Origin: Candidatus Parcubacteria bacterium
Lineage (GTDB): Bacteria > Patescibacteria > Paceibacteria > UBA6257 > HR35
Direction of reading: 5' to 3'
Assembly: GCA_026004535.1 (NCBI GenBank)
Contig: BPJI01000001.1
Span: forward strand, 372,001-436,000
Length of the DNA: 64,000 bases
Both the position numbers and the translations under genes were made by a program. The notes under the pieces are model-generated. The model was not told the origin of the DNA. It was given only the letters and a program-made list of their open reading frames with translations, and made no database searches. Below are positions 1 through 9,101 of this stretch, piece after piece (position 1 is the first letter of the stretch; every line of letters begins with the position of its first letter).

Positions 1-497
1 AAATTGGTAAGTAAATGGGAAAAGGCCTGAAGCTCCATTTTTTCTTTAGCCCTAAATAATGAATAAAGAAATTCTCTTAACGTATCAAAAATAAGAAAAA
101 TGCTTAGAATAGAAATTAGAGTTTGTGCCAAAGGGTCTTTGATAAAGAAAGATTTAGATAAATTAATAATTATTAAAGAAAGAAAAAGTAAAATAAAAAC
201 AACTAAAAAAGCATTAGCTAAAATTTCTTTCTTTTTTCCTTGATTTTTAATGATTTCTCTAATTAAAACAGCGGTTAGACCAAAATCAGGAATAAAGGAA
301 AAAATTAAAATAAAATTCATTGCTAAGGAAAAACTTCCTTGAAGTGATGGTCCTAAAATGCGAAAAGCATAAATAATCAAAATTGCTCTTAATAAACTAC
401 CACCAAATCTTGCTAAAGCAATCCAAAATGAATTTTTAACAATTCTTTGTTCTTCGGAAAAATTTCTTAACAAGTATTGAAAAATTTTTTTAATCAT
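1..497 (-). CDS. Flippase-like polysaccharide/lipid exporter, 5' part only
   Basis: A reading frame opens at the ATG complementary to 495-497 and runs off the left edge of the window, giving about 165 residues. The protein starts MIKKIFQYLLRNFSEEQRI and has an amphipathic start, then hydrophobic helices at roughly residues 28-46, 55-80 and 92-115, with a GPSLQGSFSLAMNF stretch. This N-terminal pattern is that of the oligosaccharide flippase (Wzx/MATE-like) family, which moves lipid-linked sugars across the cytoplasmic membrane. It is divergent from the PAP2 gene, with repeat array 543-894 between them. The family call rests on the first third only. Confidence 0.7.
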   Translation of the reverse strand, partial: MIKKIFQYLLRNFSEEQRIVKNSFWIALARFGGSLLRAILIIYAFRILGPSLQGSFSLAMNFILIFSFIPDFGLTAVLIREIIKNQGKKKEILANAFLVVFILLFLSLIIINLSKSFFIKDPLAQTLISILSIFLIFDTLREFLYSLFRAKEKMELQAFSHLLTN

Positions 498-542
498 TTA
501 TAATTTGATTAACGCAGACAGCAACAGAAAAAATATTTTCTG

Positions 543-894
543 CCCGGATATTAACCGGATAAGTTACCCGGATTCTTACCGGATATACTACCCGGATTCT
601 TACCGGATAATATTTCATTATTTTACCCGGATATTAACCGGATGATAGCTACCCGGATTTAGACCGGATATACTACCCAGCTATAAACCGGATGATTTAT
701 AAAATATTTTTTATCCGGTATTCATATCCGGGTAAAATAATCCGGGTGGCTATCCGGGTAATCTATTCCGGTAAGTTATCCGGGTAAAACAATCCGGTAT
801 TTATCCGGGTAATCCATCCGGTTGACTATCCGGTTAATATTTTAATATCCGGTAATCATCCGGGTAAATAAATATCCGGTTGATTATCCGGGTT
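543..894. repeat. Palindromic CCGGAT word array, locus 1
   Basis: The left arm holds six units of ACCCGGAT-N4-ACCGGAT. The right arm holds about seven units of the reverse complement (ATCCGGT-N4-ATCCGGGT). The centre (688-718) reads CCGGATGATTTATAAAATAT then TTTTTATCCGG. A short cap with CGCAGACAGCAACAG lies at 513-530. The array fills the whole gap between two divergent genes, so any promoter for either must lie inside it. No gene is seen here. Confidence 0.95.
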
Positions 895-902
895 AAAGAT
901 AT

Positions 903-1427
903 ATGACCAACATCCTTTTACAATATTATCAAAAATATCCATTTATTTTTAATTATTTTGATTTTCTGCGTGATTTATTATTAGCTTTCCAATTAATTTT
1001 AATATTTAGTTTTATCTTTGCTTCAAAAAAATGGAAATATATTTTTTATTATTTGTCTATTTTTTTATTTGCTTTTTTAGTCGCAACATTTTTTAAATCT
1101 TATTTTCCTTCACTAAGACCAATTTCTTATTTTTGCGAAACTCAAAATTTAATCTGTGATGGTCTGCGTTATGATAGTTTTCCTTCTCGACATACGTTGA
1201 TTTCTTTTGCTTCATCATTAACGTTGATTTTTCAAAATTTCAAGCTCGGTATTTTTTCTTTAGCTTTAACAATATTGATTGCTATTTTGAGTTTGCTCTC
1301 TCTTCGGCATTGGTTAATTGACGTAATTTTTGGTTTTATTTTTGGTTTTATTGTCTTTTGGATTTTGTTTAAACTTTCAAAGTTTTTTAATTGGTTTGAT
1401 GTTAATCAAAGACAAAGCAAAGCCTAA
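903..1427 (+). CDS. PAP2-family membrane phosphatase
   Basis: This 174-residue membrane protein carries the three PAP2 signature motifs in order: K-x6-RP as KSYFPSLRP (about residues 56-64), PSRH (about 95-98, within YDSFPSRHT) and R-x5-H-like RHWLID near residue 137. The histidines are the nucleophile and acid/base of the family. Five to six hydrophobic helices surround the motifs. Such enzymes dephosphorylate lipid phosphates, including undecaprenyl pyrophosphate in wall synthesis; which lipid is used here cannot be told. The start follows repeat array 1 directly, without a Shine-Dalgarno site. Its 3' end overlaps the convergent argS 3' end by 51 bp. Confidence 0.85.
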   Translation: MTNILLQYYQKYPFIFNYFDFLRDLLLAFQLILIFSFIFASKKWKYIFYYLSIFLFAFLVATFFKSYFPSLRPISYFCETQNLICDGLRYDSFPSRHTLISFASSLTLIFQNFKLGIFSLALTILIAILSLLSLRHWLIDVIFGFIFGFIVFWILFKLSKFFNWFDVNQRQSKA

Positions 1428-3182
1428 AAATTCCCTTAAAAAATAAACAAAAGCAATTTTATACGCCACGGATTCACGCCGATTTTTATAATCCACGGAT
1501 TTACGCGGATTTAGAACGGATTTACGTGGATTATTATCATTAGGATTTAGGCGGATGTTGTTTCCGGGTAGTATTCTTTCTTTTTCATAAAAGCTATGAA
1601 TTTTTTTAGCTAAATCAATTAAATAATCAGTGAGAAGATGAGGTCTTTTTTCTTTGTAAATTAAATAAATTAAATCTTGTAATTGATGAACCTTTCTTAA
1701 AATTATTTTAGCTGAGTCAATGTCTTTAATTGATAAGAAAACTTTTTGCGCATCAATTATTCGTGTTAATTCGCTTTTTATTCGTGTTAATTCGCGTCCT
1801 TTCTCCAAAATACTATTTAACCTTGCACAAGCATATTGAATATACCAATAAGGATTTTCCTCTGATTCTTTTTTGGCTAAATCTAAATCAAATTCAATCA
1901 TAGCCTCAGGAGATTTTTGTAAAAAGAAAAATCTAACAACTCCTGAGTCAATTTCGTCAATTAAGTCTTGTAAAGTGATAAAAACTCCTCTTCTTTTTGA
2001 CATTCTTAAATATTCTTGTCCTTTTTTAAGATGAACAAATTGATAAACTATCGGTAAAAATTGGTAATCTTTAATGCCAAAAATTTTTAAAGCGGCTCTC
2101 AATCTGCGAGTGTGATCAAGATGGTCACTAGCAACAATTAAAATTTCTATCTTATTTTTCTTAAGAAAAAATTTATGGTAATAGTGTAAAATATCAGAGA
2201 AAAAATAAGTTGGTTCACCATTTTGTTTAATTAAAACTTCATCTTTATCTTCACCCAATTTTGTTAAAAGCAAAAACAAAGCTCCATCTCTATTTTCAAT
2301 TAATTTTTTTCTTTCAAAAATTCTTAGAACTCTTTTATCTAAATTTTTTTTATAGAGATCCGTTTCAAAGAAGTACCAATCAAAATTAGTGCCAAAATTT
2401 TTTAAGGCTTGTTTAATGAGATTCTTTAAAATATAATCAGCTACTTTTTTGCCAATTTTTTCTAATATTACAGACTCATGCTGATTTAGAATTGTTTTTA
2501 TTTCTTCACTCAACTTTTCAGCAATCTCTTTTAGATATTCACCTTGATAAAAATTGCTTTCCCAATCAAGATAACCTAAATGAGCCAAGACTGTTTTGGC
2601 TAAAATCTCAATTTGATTTCCGCGATCATTAACGTAATATTCCCTAGTAACTCTAAATCCAGCTAATTTTAAAATGTTTGCCAAAGTATCTCCTAAAACA
2701 GCACCTCGAGCATTTCCTAAAGTTAAAGGCCCAGTAGGATTAGCGGAGACATAATCAATATTTAATTTTTGTTTTCGACCATAATTTTGTTGGAAAAATT
2801 TTTCTTTATTTTTATAAATTGCTCTAAATGTTTTTAAAAGCTGATAATCAGAAAGCCAAAAATTTAAGTAATTATTGACAATCTCGATTTTTTTGAAAAC
2901 CAAGGATTTTCGCGGATTTAAAACGGATTTATGCGGGTTATTATCAGCGTTGATCCTTTTTGAAATCTGTGTAAATCTGTGTTTAATTTTATCAATAATT
3001 ATTTTTTCTTTTTCCGGAGCAAATTGTTTTAAAAGAAAAATTAGATTGGTTGAATAATCACCTAATTTTTCATCATCAATTAAAAATACTTTTAATTTTT
3101 GTAAAATTTTCTCTGCTTTTTCTTTATCGATTTCTTTTCTAATTAAATTTTTCAATTTTTGCTCTAAAAGATAAAGATTCAT
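1377..3182 (-). CDS. argS: Arginyl-tRNA synthetase with inserted repeat peptides
   Basis: A class I aminoacyl-tRNA synthetase of 601 residues that charges tRNA-Arg. The HIGH-type signature is seen as VSANPTGPLTLGNARG (residues 145-160) and the KMSKS-type loop as RMSKRRG (393-399). Three word-repeat stretches interrupt it in frame. They are at residues about 68-97 (NPHKSVLNPRKS, DNA 2890-2985), about 461-475 (ELTRIKSELTRI, DNA 1755-1805) and about 542-575 (NPRKSVLNPRKSV, DNA 1465-1560). They lie outside the catalytic motifs. The start overlaps the stop of the reverse gyrase gene by 4 bp (ATGA), so the two are probably co-transcribed and translationally coupled. Confidence 0.95.
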   Translation of the reverse strand: MNLYLLEQKLKNLIRKEIDKEKAEKILQKLKVFLIDDEKLGDYSTNLIFLLKQFAPEKEKIIIDKIKHRFTQISKRINADNNPHKSVLNPRKSLVFKKIEIVNNYLNFWLSDYQLLKTFRAIYKNKEKFFQQNYGRKQKLNIDYVSANPTGPLTLGNARGAVLGDTLANILKLAGFRVTREYYVNDRGNQIEILAKTVLAHLGYLDWESNFYQGEYLKEIAEKLSEEIKTILNQHESVILEKIGKKVADYILKNLIKQALKNFGTNFDWYFFETDLYKKNLDKRVLRIFERKKLIENRDGALFLLLTKLGEDKDEVLIKQNGEPTYFFSDILHYYHKFFLKKNKIEILIVASDHLDHTRRLRAALKIFGIKDYQFLPIVYQFVHLKKGQEYLRMSKRRGVFITLQDLIDEIDSGVVRFFFLQKSPEAMIEFDLDLAKKESEENPYWYIQYACARLNSILEKGRELTRIKSELTRIIDAQKVFLSIKDIDSAKIILRKVHQLQDLIYLIYKEKRPHLLTDYLIDLAKKIHSFYEKERILPGNNIRLNPNDNNPRKSVLNPRKSVDYKNRRESVAYKIAFVYFLREFLGFALSLINIKPIKKL

Positions 3183-6100
3183 TGAAACACTCTTTTAAAA
3201 GTGTCATTTAATATTTTTTGATAATCTTTCTTACCTTCAGCAACTAAATCCATTGCCTCTTCTAATTTTATAGTAAATTCTTCAGCAACCAAATCTTTGT
3301 GTTTTTTAATCAAATAATTATAAATCTTTTCTCCTAAAGAAACGGGAATTAAATATCCCGAACGATTGAGAACATATTTTCTATCAATTAAAGTTTGAAT
3401 AATTGTTGAATAAGTTGATGGTCTACCTAAGCCTCTTTTTTTCATTTCATCAATAAGCTCACCCTGGGTATAATGATATTCTTTTGGTACTTTTTTAATT
3501 TTTAAATTCTCAACTTTAAATTTATCTTCAATTAAATTAAAAATTTTTATATTTTTAAAGAATTGAAGATGATTGCCTTCAGTAATTTCAACAAAAGCCT
3601 CTTGTGTTTGCTTATATAAAACAAATTCATGGTTACTTGTTTTAAGGATTATTTCAATTTCTGTTTTTTTGCCTTTGCTTGGTTTCATCTGAGAAGCGAT
3701 AAATCTATTAAAGATCAATCCGTAAAGCTGTAAGTGTTTTTTAGTCAAATTTTTTTGTTCTAAAATCATACTTTCAATAAGATCTTGGACATCTAACGGT
3801 TTTGTCGGTCTTATTCCTTCATGAGTACCAATTTCTCCCCAAGCTCGTTTATAAAACAAATCTTTTAAATTCTTTCTTTCTAAATATTCATAGGCAACAT
3901 TACGACCGAATTCAGAAACGAAAACAGAATCAGTTCGATGATAAGTAATTAATCCTTGTTCAAAAAGGTCCTGAGCTAATCTCATTGTTATTGGAGCTTC
4001 AAATCTAAAAAAACTATTAGCATCTTTTAAAAGATTACTTGTATCATAAGGAGGTAGGGGATTAATTGTTTCTTCTTGGGTTCTGTTAAATTTTATTTCA
4101 ATTTCTAATTCTTGGTTTTTAAAGGCTGTTTTTATTTCTTTAATAATGTCTTCATTTTCTAAGTAAAAATAAAGAGGAGTAAGTTTTTGGGAATCATTGG
4201 GTTGATTTATGCTAACATTAACTAAATAATGCTTATTTTTAATTCTTTTTTCTTTTTCTAAAATCCAACCTAAGACTGGAGTCTGAACTCTGCCGGCAGA
4301 AAGATTGAGATTTTTAAAATGTTGTTGAATTTCTTCACTTAATTTAAAACCAATCCAACGATCAGAAATTCTTCTTAAAAGTTGAGCCTTGACTAAATTA
4401 ACATCAACATCTCTTGGTTCTTTTATTTTTTTAATGAATTCAGTTTTGGTAATTTCATGAAGCTCTATTCGTTTGATGTTTTGATTATAGGGATAAAGAT
4501 AGGCAAATAAATCAAAAGCTATTTTTTCGCCTTCGGTATCAGGATCAGTGGCTAAATAAATTTTATCAACCTCAAAAGCAATTTTTTGTAAATTTTTTAT
4601 TAATTCTTGTTTACTAAGGAAATTTTGAGAATTACAAACAGGACATTCATTTTCGTTTAAACTTAAGTGGCGCTTACAATTCTGACAAATTTTTAAGGGT
4701 TGAAAAACAGGCACAAATTCCCCTTTTTCTTTTTTGACACCATAATAACCATCTTGATGAGTTAAATCAGTAAAGTGCCCTAAAGTAGCGCAAATATTTA
4801 AATGTAGATTTCCTAAGGAAACCTCATAAAAAATAATATTAGCCTTAATTCTCCTAGCTGGCTTGCCAAAAAAGTTAGCGATCGTTTTTGCTTTTGTCGG
4901 CGATTCAACTAAAACCAAAGCAGTTTCAATTGGATCTTTAAGAGTAAACTCTTCGCCAGTTAAGACCCTTTCAACAATTTTGCGATCTTTATCAATTTCT
5001 TCTAAAATTTTTGTTAAATTAATTTCACTAGCATTTTTAAAATTTGCTTCATAGCCTAAGATTTTCAATTTATCTTTTAAATGATTTAAAACTTTTTCAT
5101 TTTCAGCTAAAATTAAAGCTAATCCTTTGGTAAGACCCAGAGGAAAAAGTCGCGAAGTTCTACCTGATGCTTGAATATAGCCACGAGGATCAGAAACAAC
5201 TAAATAATAATTTAAATTATTACCCGGATCATCACTAGATATATTACCCGGATGATTACCGGATAGATGGTTGTTTTCCTTGGAATTTATATTAGTTTTT
5301 ACTCCATTATTGTTCGCATTGGTTCGCGTATAGTTCGCATCAGTCTGCGTCATTAGAGTTATTCTTGGATGTTTTTTAATTTTTTCAATAATTTCTTCAT
5401 CTTTTAAAAATTCTTCAAAAGTTCTTTTTATTGGTTCGATTTTTTCCTTTAAATTTTTATCAGCCAGAATTGCTTCTTCTTTGAGAAAAGATATTTTTTT
5501 AAGAAAATTCAAATTTCTTTCAATTAACGATTTTTCATCGACAGTTTCTCTTAATGTTAGGCCTAAAAGAAAAAGATGTAAAGGAGAATAAGATACTTTT
5601 AATGGAATCTTAAATTTTGGCACACCCAAAAACAAGGCATATCTTACTTTTTGGGGTAAATCAATTCCTCGAGTTAAGGGATTTCTAATATTACTAAAGC
5701 CGACAACAACTTGAATTTCATTTTCTAAAAAAGCTTTTTGATTTTTGGTATTAAATTTTTCATACGAAACAGCATTTATGCTATTTTCTTTTAAAAAATC
5801 AATATAATTATTTAAATCTTCTTTACGAAAATCATCATTTAAAAAAACAAAACCACCAGGACCTAATTTTTTTAGCCAATAGATTGATCTTTTGATTAAC
5901 GCGATTTTTTGCGAACTATCGGAAGGAGCGGAAACGAACGCAGAACTATCGGAATGAGCGGAAGAATTGTTTCCGTTTGTTCCGTTTATAATTTCATACA
6001 CTTCTTCAATGTTTCTTAAATAAGTTGTTGCTGAGCCAATTTCAAATCCTAAAAGTTCTCGAAAAAGGGCAATTTTTTTTGTTTTTGGAGTTAAAGTGGC

Positions 6101-6877
6101 TGAAGCAGCAATAATAAGACCCTTCTCATCTTTGTTAATATCCATAACTTCAATTGCAGCATAATCTTCTCTATTTTTGGCTTTTCTTTTTTTGTCAATA
6201 ATTTGGATTGCTCTTTGGATTTCTTCATCTTTGAATTTAATTAATTTCAAAACTTTATCAATATTTTTTGGTTGTCTGATTAAAGAATCGGCGTCATCAA
6301 CAAAAACCAAATCAAAATTTTTAGGAATAATGTCAAAATTTTTATGAAGAAAGTTGGCCGTAGTAAGCAAAATATCAAAATCTTCATTTTTTAATAATTC
6401 TTTATCTTCTTTTTCTTTAATGATTAAAATTTTTTTATCAGATTTTATATTTTTTAATTTTTTCTCAATCTCACGCAATAAAATTTTTGAAGGGACTAAA
6501 TAATAAACTTTGCCTGGAAGAAAATGAGAAATAATGTTACCAAAAGTTGTTTTACCAATTCCGGTAGGAGCAATTATGGAAAAAGATTCTCTTTTTAAGA
6601 CTCTTTTTGCCCAATAAAGCTGAAGTCGAAGTGGTTGATGCCCAGTATTTTCTTTAAAAAAATTTATGAATTCTTTTAATTTCTGTAAAACTATGTAATC
6701 TTCATTAAAATTCTCCAAGTCCTCTTTAAGATCGAGATTCTCAGTTATCTTAAATAGGGTTTTTTTAAATCTTTCATAATCTTTATTACACAAGCCATAA
6801 TTATAGATTTCCTCAAAATTAGCATCATTTCTATCTATCGGACAAATTTCTAAATAGCGAACGTTTAATTTTTCCAT
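3179..6877 (-). CDS. rgy: Reverse gyrase
   Basis: A 1232-residue fusion of an SF2-type helicase and a type IA topoisomerase, which introduces positive supercoils and marks thermophiles. Helicase motifs: APTGIGKTT (103-111), DDAD (194-197), SATLTP (260-265), RGIDLP (404-409), GRTSR (573-577). Topoisomerase motifs: LVLVESPTKAKTIANFFG (655-672), DPDTEGEK (779-786), SAGRVQTPVLGW (861-872), and catalytic Tyr980 in ITYHRTDS. A CxxC...CxxC zinc finger lies at 732-749 inside the topoisomerase. The usual N-terminal zinc finger is reduced to isolated cysteines. Two in-frame repeat peptides are inserted in the helicase half, at about 299-325 (CGGAA family) and 510-556 (TTCGCAT and CCGGAT families). The length is near or slightly above that of known reverse gyrases. 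Confidence 0.97.
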   Translation of the reverse strand: MEKLNVRYLEICPIDRNDANFEEIYNYGLCNKDYERFKKTLFKITENLDLKEDLENFNEDYIVLQKLKEFINFFKENTGHQPLRLQLYWAKRVLKRESFSIIAPTGIGKTTFGNIISHFLPGKVYYLVPSKILLREIEKKLKNIKSDKKILIIKEKEDKELLKNEDFDILLTTANFLHKNFDIIPKNFDLVFVDDADSLIRQPKNIDKVLKLIKFKDEEIQRAIQIIDKKRKAKNREDYAAIEVMDINKDEKGLIIAASATLTPKTKKIALFRELLGFEIGSATTYLRNIEEVYEIINGTNGNNSSAHSDSSAFVSAPSDSSQKIALIKRSIYWLKKLGPGGFVFLNDDFRKEDLNNYIDFLKENSINAVSYEKFNTKNQKAFLENEIQVVVGFSNIRNPLTRGIDLPQKVRYALFLGVPKFKIPLKVSYSPLHLFLLGLTLRETVDEKSLIERNLNFLKKISFLKEEAILADKNLKEKIEPIKRTFEEFLKDEEIIEKIKKHPRITLMTQTDANYTRTNANNNGVKTNINSKENNHLSGNHPGNISSDDPGNNLNYYLVVSDPRGYIQASGRTSRLFPLGLTKGLALILAENEKVLNHLKDKLKILGYEANFKNASEINLTKILEEIDKDRKIVERVLTGEEFTLKDPIETALVLVESPTKAKTIANFFGKPARRIKANIIFYEVSLGNLHLNICATLGHFTDLTHQDGYYGVKKEKGEFVPVFQPLKICQNCKRHLSLNENECPVCNSQNFLSKQELIKNLQKIAFEVDKIYLATDPDTEGEKIAFDLFAYLYPYNQNIKRIELHEITKTEFIKKIKEPRDVDVNLVKAQLLRRISDRWIGFKLSEEIQQHFKNLNLSAGRVQTPVLGWILEKEKRIKNKHYLVNVSINQPNDSQKLTPLYFYLENEDIIKEIKTAFKNQELEIEIKFNRTQEETINPLPPYDTSNLLKDANSFFRFEAPITMRLAQDLFEQGLITYHRTDSVFVSEFGRNVAYEYLERKNLKDLFYKRAWGEIGTHEGIRPTKPLDVQDLIESMILEQKNLTKKHLQLYGLIFNRFIASQMKPSKGKKTEIEIILKTSNHEFVLYKQTQEAFVEITEGNHLQFFKNIKIFNLIEDKFKVENLKIKKVPKEYHYTQGELIDEMKKRGLGRPSTYSTIIQTLIDRKYVLNRSGYLIPVSLGEKIYNYLIKKHKDLVAEEFTIKLEEAMDLVAEGKKDYQKILNDTFKRVFQ

Positions 6878-6888
6878 TATAATAATAT

Positions 6889-6894
6889 TATAAT
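6889..6894 (+). promoter_or_regulatory. -10 box of fba, leaderless arrangement
   Basis: TATAAT lies six bases before the fba ATG, which would place transcription start on or next to the start codon. The gap to the divergent reverse gyrase gene is only 23 bp and its sequence is nearly self-complementary, so a -10 for the opposite strand may overlap it. No convincing -35 is visible. Confidence 0.5.
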
Positions 6895-6900
6895 TAAATT

Positions 6901-7731
6901 ATGCATCTTAAAGAATTGATTTATTCATTAAAAACAGGAGAAGCAATTTTACATTATAATGTTGCTACCCTTGAACAAATAAAAGCTGGAATTTTAGCAG
7001 TTCAAGAAACAAAAATTCCATTAATTTTTGGTGTTTCAGAGGGAGAAAGAAATTATTTGAGCCCTGCTTTAGTAAAAGAGATAATTGATTTTTATAAAAA
7101 AGATTTGCCAATCTTTTTAAATGCTGATCATTCAAAGAGTTTTGAGACAGCAAAACAAGCAATTGATTTAAATTATGATGCAGTTTTGTTTGATGGAAGT
7201 GAACTTACTTTAGATGAAAATATAAAAATTACAAAAGAATTAATTAACTATCGAGGAGATAAAAATATTTTAATTGAAGGCGAGATTGGTAAAATTGAAG
7301 GTAAATCTGAAATTCAAAAAGAAGTTGAGGTAAAAAAAGAAAATCTAACTAAAGTTGAAGAAGCAATTAAGTTTGTTGAAGAAACAAAAGTTGATTTATT
7401 AGCAGTTTCGATCGGTAATATCCATGGTATTACCGAAAAAGAACCAGAGCTTGATTTTGAAAGGGGCAGGGAAATAGCTCAAGCCGTAAAAATTCCATTG
7501 GTTTTACATGGTGCCTCCGGACTTTCTTTAGAAAAAATAAAAAAATGTATTGAAATTGGTTTTAAAATAATCCATCTTAACACTGAGTTTAGAAAAATTT
7601 GGAAAGAAAAATTAATTGAGGAATTGGGGAAAGAAACAGTAACTCCTTATAAAATTTTAGAACCAGTTGTTGAAGAGATTAAAAAGAAAATTGTTTATTA
7701 TCAGGTTAGGTTTCAGGATTCAGGAAGTTAG
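6901..7731 (+). CDS. fba: Class II fructose-bisphosphate aldolase
   Basis: A 276-residue zinc-dependent aldolase of glycolysis/gluconeogenesis that interconverts fructose 1,6-bisphosphate with the two triose phosphates. Visible signatures are NADHSKS (about residues 74-80, with the catalytic Asp and metal His of the DH motif), EGEIGKIEGK (about 124-133) and the metal-binding VLHGASGLS (about 201-209). The last ten residues (YYQVRFQDSGS region) are encoded by a TTAGGTTTCAGGA word repeat that continues past the stop, so the native C terminus has probably been overwritten. It is divergent from reverse gyrase. Confidence 0.92.
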   Translation: MHLKELIYSLKTGEAILHYNVATLEQIKAGILAVQETKIPLIFGVSEGERNYLSPALVKEIIDFYKKDLPIFLNADHSKSFETAKQAIDLNYDAVLFDGSELTLDENIKITKELINYRGDKNILIEGEIGKIEGKSEIQKEVEVKKENLTKVEEAIKFVEETKVDLLAVSIGNIHGITEKEPELDFERGREIAQAVKIPLVLHGASGLSLEKIKKCIEIGFKIIHLNTEFRKIWKEKLIEELGKETVTPYKILEPVVEEIKKKIVYYQVRFQDSGS

Positions 7732-7757
7732 GTTTTAGGAAATTAGGTTTCAGGTTA
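7703..7757. repeat. TTAGGTTTCAGG word repeat at the fba 3' end
   Basis: Four degenerate copies of GGTTAGGTTTCAGGA-type words run through the last codons of fba, its stop codon and up to the mnmA stop. This is the only copy of this word family seen in the window. Unlike the other families it shows no inverted arm. Confidence 0.7.
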
Positions 7758-9101
7758 ATTGATTCTTTTCAAAATAATTCCTCCGCCTAAAACGATGTCA
7801 TCTTTATAAAAAACTATTGATTGACCTGGGGCAACAAATTTTTGAGGTTCGAGAAATTCAATGAACGCAGACCCTCGCAGACTGTGCGCAGACTTTTGCA
7901 GACTATACTCAGATTCACGCAGAATAAGTTTTGCTTTAACTAAGGGTTGTCTATGGCGAAAACGAACATCAATAATTATAGAATTACCCGGATGATTACC
8001 TGATAGATTACCCGGATGATTACCTGATAGATTACCCGGATGATTACCGGATGAATAGTTATTGTTTATATAGTCTGCGTAAGTCTGCGTGTAGTCTGCG
8101 TGGGTCTTCGTTTTATCTGTATTAGTCTGAGGAAACAAAATTTCTTTTTCTAAGATATTAATTTCAGTAATTTCAATTTTTTGGCTATAAAGTAAAGGAT
8201 GACCTTCTTTAGCAACAACAATTAAATTTTCTTCAGGAATTTTTTGAGCTACATAATATGGGCCATCACCAACTTTAATATTAAGTCCATGTCTTTGGCC
8301 TTCAGTGAAATAAAAATAACCAGGATGAGTGCCTAGGATCCTTCCTTCAGTATCAATAATTTTACCTTCTTTTGGTTTTAAATATTGACTTAAAAATTCT
8401 CTTAATTTTACTTGGCCAACAAAGCAAATTCCCATACTTTCCTTCTTCTCAGCAACTGGTAAATTATATTTTTTAGCAATTTCTCTAACTTCAGTCTTTA
8501 GCAAATCGCCAACAGGGAAAATTATTTTTGAGAACTTTTCTTTTTCAATTGACCAAAGAAAATAAGTTTGATCTTTATCCTGATCTTTTGCTTTTAAAAG
8601 ATGAATTTCAGATGTATTACCCTGATGTCCACCGGATATATTACCCAGATAATTACCTGATGAATTATTTCTTTTATTAGATTCTATATTAAGATTGTCT
8701 TTCTTATTGTTCGCATCAGTTCGCGTTAAGTTCGCATCGATTTGCGTTCGAGCATAATGTCCTGAAGCAACCATCTCATAACCTAAATTTAAAGCTTTAT
8801 CAAAAAATACGCCAAATTTTATAAACTGATTGCAGTAGACATCTGGATTAGGAGTTAAGCCCTTTTCATAAGTTCGAATCATATAGTTTATAACTTTTTC
8901 TTCAAATTCATCGGTTAAATCAAAAACATAAAAAGGAATATTTAAAATTTCAGCTACTCGACGAGCATCTTCAGCATCTTGAGGATTACAAAAATCAAAA
9001 CAATGTAAATGAACACCAACGAGATTATAACCTTTTTCTTTTAAAAGCAAAGCTGAAACTGAAGAATCAACTCCTCCAGAAAGAAGAACAGCTATTTTCA
9101 T
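7755..9101 (-). CDS. mnmA: tRNA-uridine 2-sulfurtransferase MnmA with three repeat inserts
   Basis: MnmA thiolates U34 of Lys, Glu and Gln tRNAs. The PP-loop SGGVDSS (residues 8-14) binds ATP. The catalytic cysteines are in NPDVYCN (Cys90) and GICFVG (Cys226). At 448 residues it is about 80 longer than usual, and the excess is explained by three in-frame word-repeat inserts. They are at about 118-167 (DNA 8600-8755), 325-374 (SGNHPGN repeated three times, DNA 7980-8135) and 396-413 (DNA 7862-7925). Two of these fall where the parent fold has loops. The start overlaps the response regulator stop by 4 bp. Confidence 0.95.
   Translation of the reverse strand: MKIAVLLSGGVDSSVSALLLKEKGYNLVGVHLHCFDFCNPQDAEDARRVAEILNIPFYVFDLTDEFEEKVINYMIRTYEKGLTPNPDVYCNQFIKFGVFFDKALNLGYEMVASGHYARTQIDANLTRTDANNKKDNLNIESNKRNNSSGNYLGNISGGHQGNTSEIHLLKAKDQDKDQTYFLWSIEKEKFSKIIFPVGDLLKTEVREIAKKYNLPVAEKKESMGICFVGQVKLREFLSQYLKPKEGKIIDTEGRILGTHPGYFYFTEGQRHGLNIKVGDGPYYVAQKIPEENLIVVAKEGHPLLYSQKIEITEINILEKEILFPQTNTDKTKTHADYTQTYADYINNNYSSGNHPGNLSGNHPGNLSGNHPGNSIIIDVRFRHRQPLVKAKLILRESEYSLQKSAHSLRGSAFIEFLEPQKFVAPGQSIVFYKDDIVLGGGIILKRIN

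Noticed and set aside
543..894. Array regions considered as CRISPR arrays
   Set aside because: Repeats are 7-8 bases with 3-5 base spacers, arms are inverted, and no cas genes are present.
2875..3057. Frames opposite to argS, reverse gyrase and other long genes
   Set aside because: They overlap strongly conserved genes and have no recognisable family or start signal.
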